Source: an uncultured Oscillospiraceae bacterium (GTDB lineage: Bacteria > Bacillota > Clostridia > Oscillospirales > Oscillospiraceae). Taken from it: a DNA stretch of 11,081 bases. A program made the translations under genes and the position numbers. This document shows positions 7,601 through 11,081 of this stretch, one piece after another. A model generated the notes under the pieces. It was not told the origin of the DNA, ran no database searches, and saw only the letters and a list, made by a program, of their open reading frames with translations. The DNA is taken from positions 1 through 11,081 of the forward strand of contig CAKTOJ010000052.1 in assembly GCA_934589665.1 (NCBI GenBank), in the 5' to 3' direction. The stretch's first letter is position 1. Every line of letters begins with the position of its first letter.

Positions 7601-8620
7601 TTACAGCAGATAATCAGGAATGGTCAGGCCCTGCTCCTTGTAGTACTTCGCAGCGCCGGGATGCAGGTCGCTGGGAATACCGGCGAGAGCATCCTCAAGG
7701 CTCATGTAATCAGCCTTCTTATTGATCTCCTGAATGTCGCCGAGGTTCTCATAGATCGTCTTGGTCAGATCGTAGATCTCATCCTCAGAGAAGGTGTCGA
7801 GGCAGACGAGCATGCACTTGACCGCCACGGAGGTGACAGAGTGACCGAGGTTGTAGTCATCGCTCTCGGTGGTGAATGCAGAGTAGTAGGGGTACTTCTC
7901 GATCAGGGCATTGAGGTGTTCGTCATCAATGGTGACCAGCTCAATGTTGCCGCCGAGGGAAAGCTCGGTGACATTGCCGTTGGGATAGCCGGAGCACATG
8001 AACATACCGTCAAAGGTACCATCCTGCACGCCGTTCTTCGCGGTGGCCTGATCAGCGAAAGTCTCGTTGATGTCATCATAGGACATGCCATAGATGTCGA
8101 GGATCTGGCGGGCAGCAACCTCGTAGCCGGAACCGACGGCGCCGACGCAGATGTTCTTGCCGCGCATATCCTCAATGGAGGAGATGCCGCTGTCCTTACG
8201 GACGACGATCTGAACCATCTCAGGATAGCAGGCAGTGATGGCCTGGAAGTTGGTAATGGGAGAGCCGTCGAAGAGCTCAATGCCCTCATGCGCATAGCTG
8301 TAGACATCGGACTGGATCATGGCGAACTCATTGTCCCCGGAGCCGAGCAGACGGGCATTCTCCGTGGAGCCGCCGGTGGCGTTGACCGTGAGGTTCGCGC
8401 CGGTCTTCTGGTTCACAACCGTGCAGACGGCGTTGCCGAAGTTATAGTAGTTACCAGTTGCAGAGCCGGTGCCCATCAGATAGCTGCCGCTGAAGCCGGT
8501 AGGCTCGGTCTGCTCAGTATCGCTGCTGCCATCGTTGGAAGGTGTCTGCTCCTTGGAACCGCAGGCGACAAGGCTGAGCACCATGACGCATGCAAGAAGC
8601 AGAGAGAGGAATTTCTTCAT
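7601..8620 (-). CDS. TAXI-family TRAP transporter solute-binding lipoprotein
   Basis: A 339-aa extracytoplasmic receptor of the TRAP transporter. Residues 1-20 are a lipoprotein signal (MKKFLSLLLACVMVLSLVAC) with lipobox LVAC and the lipidated Cys20, followed by a Ser/Thr/Asp/Glu-rich linker that tethers it outside the membrane. The mature part starts with the TAXI signature GTGSATGNYYNFGNAV, then ATGGSTENARLLGSGDNEFAMIQSD broken across a short span, as in glutamate/2-oxoglutarate-type TAXI proteins. The ligand cannot be assigned. The start ATG has AAAGGA twelve bases upstream. It is the first gene of a two-gene operon with the fused permease, and its own promoter is visible at 8672-8699. Confidence 0.93.
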   Translation of the reverse strand: MKKFLSLLLACVMVLSLVACGSKEQTPSNDGSSDTEQTEPTGFSGSYLMGTGSATGNYYNFGNAVCTVVNQKTGANLTVNATGGSTENARLLGSGDNEFAMIQSDVYSYAHEGIELFDGSPITNFQAITACYPEMVQIVVRKDSGISSIEDMRGKNICVGAVGSGYEVAARQILDIYGMSYDDINETFADQATAKNGVQDGTFDGMFMCSGYPNGNVTELSLGGNIELVTIDDEHLNALIEKYPYYSAFTTESDDYNLGHSVTSVAVKCMLVCLDTFSEDEIYDLTKTIYENLGDIQEINKKADYMSLEDALAGIPSDLHPGAAKYYKEQGLTIPDYLL

Positions 8621-8647
8621 AGCTTGTATTCATCCTTTCATTTTTCG

Positions 8648-8661
8648 AGCGCTTTTGCGCT
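8648..8661 (-). other. Small hairpin in the TRAP operon leader
   Basis: AGCGC and GCGCT flank a 4-base A/T loop in the leader RNA between the promoter and the ribosome site. The stem is only five base pairs. It may be structural noise or a 5' stabiliser. Confidence 0.35.
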
Positions 8662-8671
8662 TTATTCGTTA

Positions 8672-8699
8672 AGTATAGCACATGCGTAGTGAAAATCAA
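8672..8699 (-). promoter_or_regulatory. Promoter of the TAXI-TRAP operon
   Basis: On the minus strand, TTGATT (8699-8694), a 16-bp spacer and TATACT (8677-8672), with TG one base ahead of the -10 (extended -10, TGCTATACT). Transcription would start near 8665, giving a leader of about 45 nt. Confidence 0.7.
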
Positions 8700-8706
8700 A
8701 TACAAT

Positions 8707-8743
8707 TGTAAAGTTTATGTAAAATTTGTAAATGTGATGTAAA
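8707..8743 (-). repeat. Four TTTACA direct repeats upstream of the TRAP promoter
   Basis: TTTACA (TGTAAA on the plus strand) begins at 8707, 8718, 8727 and 8738 in plus coordinates, with spacings of 11, 9 and 11 bases, so all four lie on nearly the same face of the helix. The block ends eight bases before the -35 box. The placement suits an activator or repressor binding array for the TRAP operon; the binding protein is not in the window. The background is AT-rich, so chance is possible. Confidence 0.5.
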
Positions 8744-8890
8744 GAACGCGGTAATATCTTTTAAAAATCCCAATATTTTATGCATTTTGCTTGATTACTG
8801 CCACGAGATTCTGCACATCAGCCGACTTGGAAAACCGCTTTCTCAAAATATGCCGTTTCTTCAAATACAGCCTGAAAGCTGGGTGACAAA
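8744..8890. other. Intergenic region without a supported gene
   Basis: Between the TTTACA block and the tRNA-type terminator I find no gene. Two minus-strand frames are open for 20-30 codons here. One ends ...SKSADVQNLVAVIKQNA at a TAA near 8780. Neither has a ribosome site or a recognisable match. Confidence 0.5.
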
Positions 8891-8929
8891 TATAAAAATC
8901 CTCTGAAATCATTTGATTTCAGAGGATTT
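8891..8929 (-). terminator. Terminator downstream of the tRNA-Thr 3' fragment
   Basis: A perfect 15-bp stem (8896-8910 with 8915-8929) and a 4-base loop, followed on the minus strand by TTATA and more T. It starts one base after the CCA end of the tRNA fragment, as expected for the native terminator of a tRNA transcript. Confidence 0.9.
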
Positions 8930-8930
8930 A

Positions 8931-8975
8931 TGGTTGCGGAGACAGGACTCGAACCTGCGGCCTCCGGGTTACGAG
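8931..8975 (-). pseudogene. 3' half of a tRNA-Thr(CGT) gene, probable attachment-site scar
   Basis: Read on the minus strand, 45 nt fit tRNA positions 32-76 exactly: anticodon loop CTCGTAA (U33, anticodon CGT), 3' anticodon stem CCCGG, variable loop AGGCC, T-arm GCAGG-TTCGAGT-CCTGT, acceptor strand CTCCGCA, discriminator A and encoded CCA. The bases before it (ATTGCC) cannot form the partner strand CCGGG, and there is no D-arm or 5' acceptor strand, so this is not a working tRNA. A break at the anticodon loop with an intact 3' end and terminator is what remains at the distal end of an element integrated into a tRNA gene. The element side is above 8975 and the old chromosome side below 8931. 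An assembly join is the alternative. Confidence 0.8.
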
Positions 8976-9208
8976 GGCAATACAGTCATTTTTAGAGTGT
9001 ATAAACACCTGAAATACGTACATTTAAGATTGGATTTCTTATTTTTGTGCTGAAAAATATCGTTATCCCTAAACGCACGCAATTCAATGCGTTGACGTTC
9101 AACGGTTTGCCGGAGCTTTGTTAGAAAAAGTGTTAGAAAGCTTTGCCCCTATTATTCCGCCCCTTCACATTTGCCAAGGGGAAGCACATTCTAACTCTTT
9201 TGTTGATC
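8976..9208. other. AT-rich non-coding segment of the scar region
   Basis: No gene is supported. Two copies of GTTAGAAA start at 9120 and 9132, 12 bases apart. An inverted copy (TTCTAAC) is at 9189-9195, and a short imperfect hairpin (CCCCTT/AAGGGG) lies at about 9160-9181. Base composition is clearly more AT-rich than in the flanking operons. Confidence 0.5.
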
Positions 9209-9430
9209 TTATGGTATATCAAGCTTTCCGCTATTAAAACCGTCAGGGGCTGCTATTGATAGCAGGAATTCCAGTTCAATTTTCTCAGGACGAACAGAAT
9301 CAGAGACCCACATTCTAAAAAAGTTATCGTCTGCCTGAAATTTAAACGTGTAATCTCGTTTTGTTTTCATTGGATTGCCGTAAAGCCTTGTCCCAAGGTT
9401 CTCATTGCTGTGTCCATATACAAAGCACCG
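9209..9430 (-). pseudogene. Unrecognised broken reading frame (53-aa from internal ATG 9370)
   Basis: The frame is open from just after the TAA at 9431-9433 to a TAA at 9209-9211. From ATG 9368-9370 it would give 53 aa beginning MKTKRDYTFKFQADDNFF. There is no ribosome site before this ATG, and upstream codons without a start (VYGHSNENLGTRLYGNP) read on naturally. It therefore looks like the 3' remnant of a larger gene. I do not recognise the family. It lies in the same frame as the transposase remnant, separated only by that one stop codon. Confidence 0.3.
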
Positions 9431-9805
9431 TTAGAAAAGAAGTGGGGCTGCCGCCGTAGACAATACCATTAAGTTAGCAACATTGTTTTCAAATGTAACC
9501 CCATAACGAAAGAGTGCATACCGCAAGGGATGCACTCTTTCTGTAAAATGGGCATAGCAAATTAGCGGATTGCGAGGATTATTTCTGCCGGAGCGAATGA
9601 CAGAAAGGTTTTTGCCTATGGTAGCTTCAACATCTGGTGGAGAAACATTACCAAGAAGAAATTGTCTGCAAGCCTGTACAGCAACAGAGAAATTCTCCTT
9701 GCAAGGGTGTTTTCTTTTGAATTTCTGAATGACTATGTGTGAGGTAATCATTTCAGAGAAGTTGTACATGATAAGCCCGGCATAAATCTCCTGCGTAATG
9801 TTCCC
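9431..9805 (-). pseudogene. C-terminal remnant of an IS4-family (DDE) transposase
   Basis: The frame from about 9805 reads NITQEIYAGLIMYNFSEMIT, then SHIVIQKFKRK, NFSVAVQACRQFL, SPPDVEATIGKN and IRSGRNNPRNP. This is the order of the C-terminal end of IS4-type transposases in Clostridia (QEI-aromatic-A-x-LIMYNF-x-EMITSHVVI ... PPDVEALI-x-KN ... IRPGR). The DDE catalytic core is absent: homology starts abruptly 16-20 bases after the pyrI stop. The usual end (FLYRVA-stop) appears as HFTERV and then runs on for about 30 unrelated residues to TAA 9431. The ATG at 9769 lies inside a conserved helix and has no ribosome site, so no functional protein is expected. Confidence 0.7.
9508..9541. repeat. 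Perfect 12-bp inverted repeat at the transposase-remnant end
   Basis: GAAAGAGTGCAT (9508-9519) and its exact reverse complement (9530-9541) flank a 10-base spacer. It begins where the similarity to the IS4 C-terminus runs out, so it may be the subterminal hairpin or the end of the former insertion sequence. No T-tract follows on either strand, so it is a poor terminator. Confidence 0.6.
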
Positions 9806-9821
9806 TCTTTTTCGGCTTCTT

Positions 9822-10241
9822 TTAGTTTTCGGCCTTGGTCTCGCAGTACAGGCAGCGGTAGGTGCGCGTGCTCTCTTCGGTCAGCGTGAAGACCTGCGGC
9901 AGCTCCTGCTCAACGGAGGTGATGCAGCGGGGATTCTTGCAGCGGATGACGTTGGTGATGCGCTCGGGCAGCTTGAGCTGGCGCTTTTCGATGCGCTTGC
10001 CGTCCTTGATGATGTTGACGGTGATGCCGGGGTCGACATAGCCGATGACGTCCCAGTCAAGGTCGAGCACCTGATCGATCTTGATGATGTCCTTGCGGCC
10101 GAGCTTGCCGCTCGAAACGTTCTTGAGCAGCGCGACAGAGCAGTCGAGCTTGTCAAGACCGAGAATGTTGTAGAGCTTCATCGCCTTGCCGGCGGAAATG
10201 TGGTCGATAACGATACCGTTGGAAATAGCGTCGATGATCAT
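9822..10241 (-). CDS. pyrI: Aspartate carbamoyltransferase regulatory subunit
   Basis: A 139-aa allosteric chain of aspartate carbamoyltransferase, the cytoplasmic enzyme of the first committed pyrimidine step (carbamoyl phosphate + aspartate to carbamoyl aspartate). The N-terminal part (to about residue 95), with NGIVIDHISAGKAMKLYNIL, is the nucleotide-binding effector domain. The C-terminal domain carries a zinc site at Cys101, 106, 130 and 133 (C-x4-C-x23-C-x2-C), which contacts the catalytic chain. All four cysteines are present, and the length is slightly below that of the E. coli protein (about 150 aa). GGGAGG (10251-10256) lies nine bases before the ATG and 15 bp separate it from pyrB. 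No terminator follows its TAA; IS4 debris begins within about 20 bases. Confidence 0.97.
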   Translation of the reverse strand: MIIDAISNGIVIDHISAGKAMKLYNILGLDKLDCSVALLKNVSSGKLGRKDIIKIDQVLDLDWDVIGYVDPGITVNIIKDGKRIEKRQLKLPERITNVIRCKNPRCITSVEQELPQVFTLTEESTRTYRCLYCETKAEN

Positions 10242-10256
10242 TTATAAGTCCCTCCC

Positions 10257-11081
10257 TTATTCGATACCAAGCAGCTTGAGGATCAGTGCCATGCGGATGA
10301 AGCGGCCGTTTCTGACCTGCTTGAAGTAGCAGGCGCGCGGGTCATCGTCCACGGCAACGGAAATTTCATTTACGCGCGGCAGCGGGTGCAGGATGCAGAG
10401 ATCCTTCTTCGCATTCACGAGCTTTTCGGGCGTGAGGATGTAGCTGTCCTTCAGGCGGAGGTAATCCTCCTCGTTGAAGAAGCGCTCGCGCTGCACGCGA
10501 GTCATGTAGAGAATGTCGAGCTGGGGCATGACGGACTCGAGATTGGTCGTCTGCTCGTAGGGGATGTTGTTCTTCTTGAGCGCCTCGGCCTTCACGTAGC
10601 TGGGGAGCTTGAGCTCCTCGGGGGAGATGAGCACGATCTTGATGCCGGTGTAGCGGCTCAGGGCGCTGATGAGGGAGTGGACGGTGCGGCCGAACTTGAG
10701 GTCGCCGCAGAAGCCCACGGTCAGGTCGTTGAAGCGCCCCTTTTCACGGTTGATGGTGAGAAGGTCGGTCAGCGTCTGGGTGGGGTGGTTGTGGCCGCCG
10801 TCGCCCGCGTTGATGACGGGGACCTCGGAGTGCATGGAGGCGACCAGCGGCGCGCCCTCCTTGGGGTGACGCATGGCGATGATGTCAGCATAGCAGCTGA
10901 CGGTGCGCACCGTGTCGGAAACGCTCTCGCCCTTGGCGGCGGAAGAGCTGTTTGCGGACGAGAAGCCCAGCACCTTGCCGCCGAGACCGAGCATCGCGGA
11001 CTCAAAGCTCAGGCGCGTGCGGGTAGAGGGCTCAAAGAAGAGCGTTGCGAGGATCTTGCCGTCGCACTTGTGTGCGTAGGC
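10257..11081 (-). CDS. pyrB: Aspartate carbamoyltransferase catalytic subunit, 5' end outside the window
   Basis: The C-terminal 274 residues of the catalytic chain; the frame is open to the window edge, with about 30 N-terminal residues missing compared with the usual 305-310. Visible motifs are the carbamoyl-phosphate loop [14 protein letters not shown], the signature [17 protein letters not shown], and near the C-terminal end HPLPRVNEI. The internal ATG at 10994 is not the start, because STRTR lies upstream of it. It is transcribed just ahead of pyrI and ends beside the pyrI ribosome site, so the two chains of the holoenzyme are co-expressed. Promoter and any pyrimidine-responsive leader lie outside the window. 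Confidence 0.97.
   Translation of the reverse strand, partial: AYAHKCDGKILATLFFEPSTRTRLSFESAMLGLGGKVLGFSSANSSSAAKGESVSDTVRTVSCYADIIAMRHPKEGAPLVASMHSEVPVINAGDGGHNHPTQTLTDLLTINREKGRFNDLTVGFCGDLKFGRTVHSLISALSRYTGIKIVLISPEELKLPSYVKAEALKKNNIPYEQTTNLESVMPQLDILYMTRVQRERFFNEEDYLRLKDSYILTPEKLVNAKKDLCILHPLPRVNEISVAVDDDPRACYFKQVRNGRFIRMALILKLLGIE

Noticed and set aside
7661..8689. A 342-codon plus-strand frame across the TAXI binding protein.
   Set aside because: It is antisense to a gene with a clear lipobox and TAXI motifs; its sequence is low-complexity and rich in Ala, Val, Asp and Gly.
8514..8705. A 63-codon minus-strand frame upstream of and overlapping the TAXI gene.
   Set aside because: It would run through the identified promoter and overlaps the signal-peptide coding region in another frame.
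8780..8890. A small peptide gene between the TRAP promoter region and the tRNA terminator.
   Set aside because: Two frames look open for 20-30 codons but neither has a ribosome site with a proper start or a recognisable family.
8931..8980. A complete tRNA gene.
   Set aside because: Only positions 32-76 are present; the sequence on the 5' side cannot pair with the anticodon or acceptor stems and there is no D-arm.
9160..9181. A terminator at CCCCTT/AAGGGG.
   Set aside because: Only six base pairs with a 10-base loop and no T-tract on either strand.

Overview
The window looks like chromosomal DNA of a GC-rich anaerobic Bacillota, most likely a gut Clostridia of the Oscillospiraceae/Ruminococcaceae type. 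The signs are strong AGGAGG-type ribosome sites, a Gram-positive style lipoprotein signal on the TRAP binding protein, many intrinsic terminators with long stems and T-tracts, a pyrB-pyrI operon, a clostridial flavin/Fe-S enoate reductase and a TAXI-type TRAP transporter. This assignment is an inference from gene content; there is no rRNA or other taxonomic marker in the window.

Layout. (1) 21-1982, plus: a complete 653-aa old-yellow-enzyme/Fe-S/FAD reductase, closed by a textbook terminator (2016-2052). (2) 2158-4841, minus: a three-gene operon of two tandem MgtC/SapB-family membrane proteins followed by an organophosphate-antiporter-like MFS transporter, ending in a hairpin at 2092-2127. 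The second MgtC gene is best started at a GTG at 4841; the much longer open frame reading through 4842-5516 is only the antisense of the next gene. (3) 4962-5495, plus: a divergent YcxB-like membrane protein with its own sigma-70 promoter (TTGCAA-18-TATAAT) and terminator. (4) 5571-8620, minus: a TAXI-type TRAP transporter, with the lipoprotein binding protein first, an intercistronic stem-loop, then the fused DctQM permease. Its promoter lies at 8672-8699, and four TTTACA direct repeats lie just upstream.

(5) 8891-9805: a visibly AT-richer scar. It holds a terminator plus exactly the 3' half (anticodon loop to CCA) of a tRNA-Thr(CGT) gene with no 5' half, which is the expected footprint of an integrated element that used this tRNA as attachment site. 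Beyond it lie non-coding sequence, an unrecognised broken frame, and the C-terminal remnant of an IS4-family transposase that stops about 16 bp after pyrI.

(6) 9822-11081, minus: pyrI and the 5'-truncated pyrB, the regulatory and catalytic chains of aspartate carbamoyltransferase. No terminator is visible after pyrI, so the mobile-element debris may have replaced it.

I see no defence system, CRISPR array or clearly new machinery. The most interesting items are the tRNA attachment scar, the repeat cluster ahead of the TRAP promoter, the asymmetric MgtC pair with its transporter, and the unusual cysteine spacing and Tyr-to-Trp site in the reductase.
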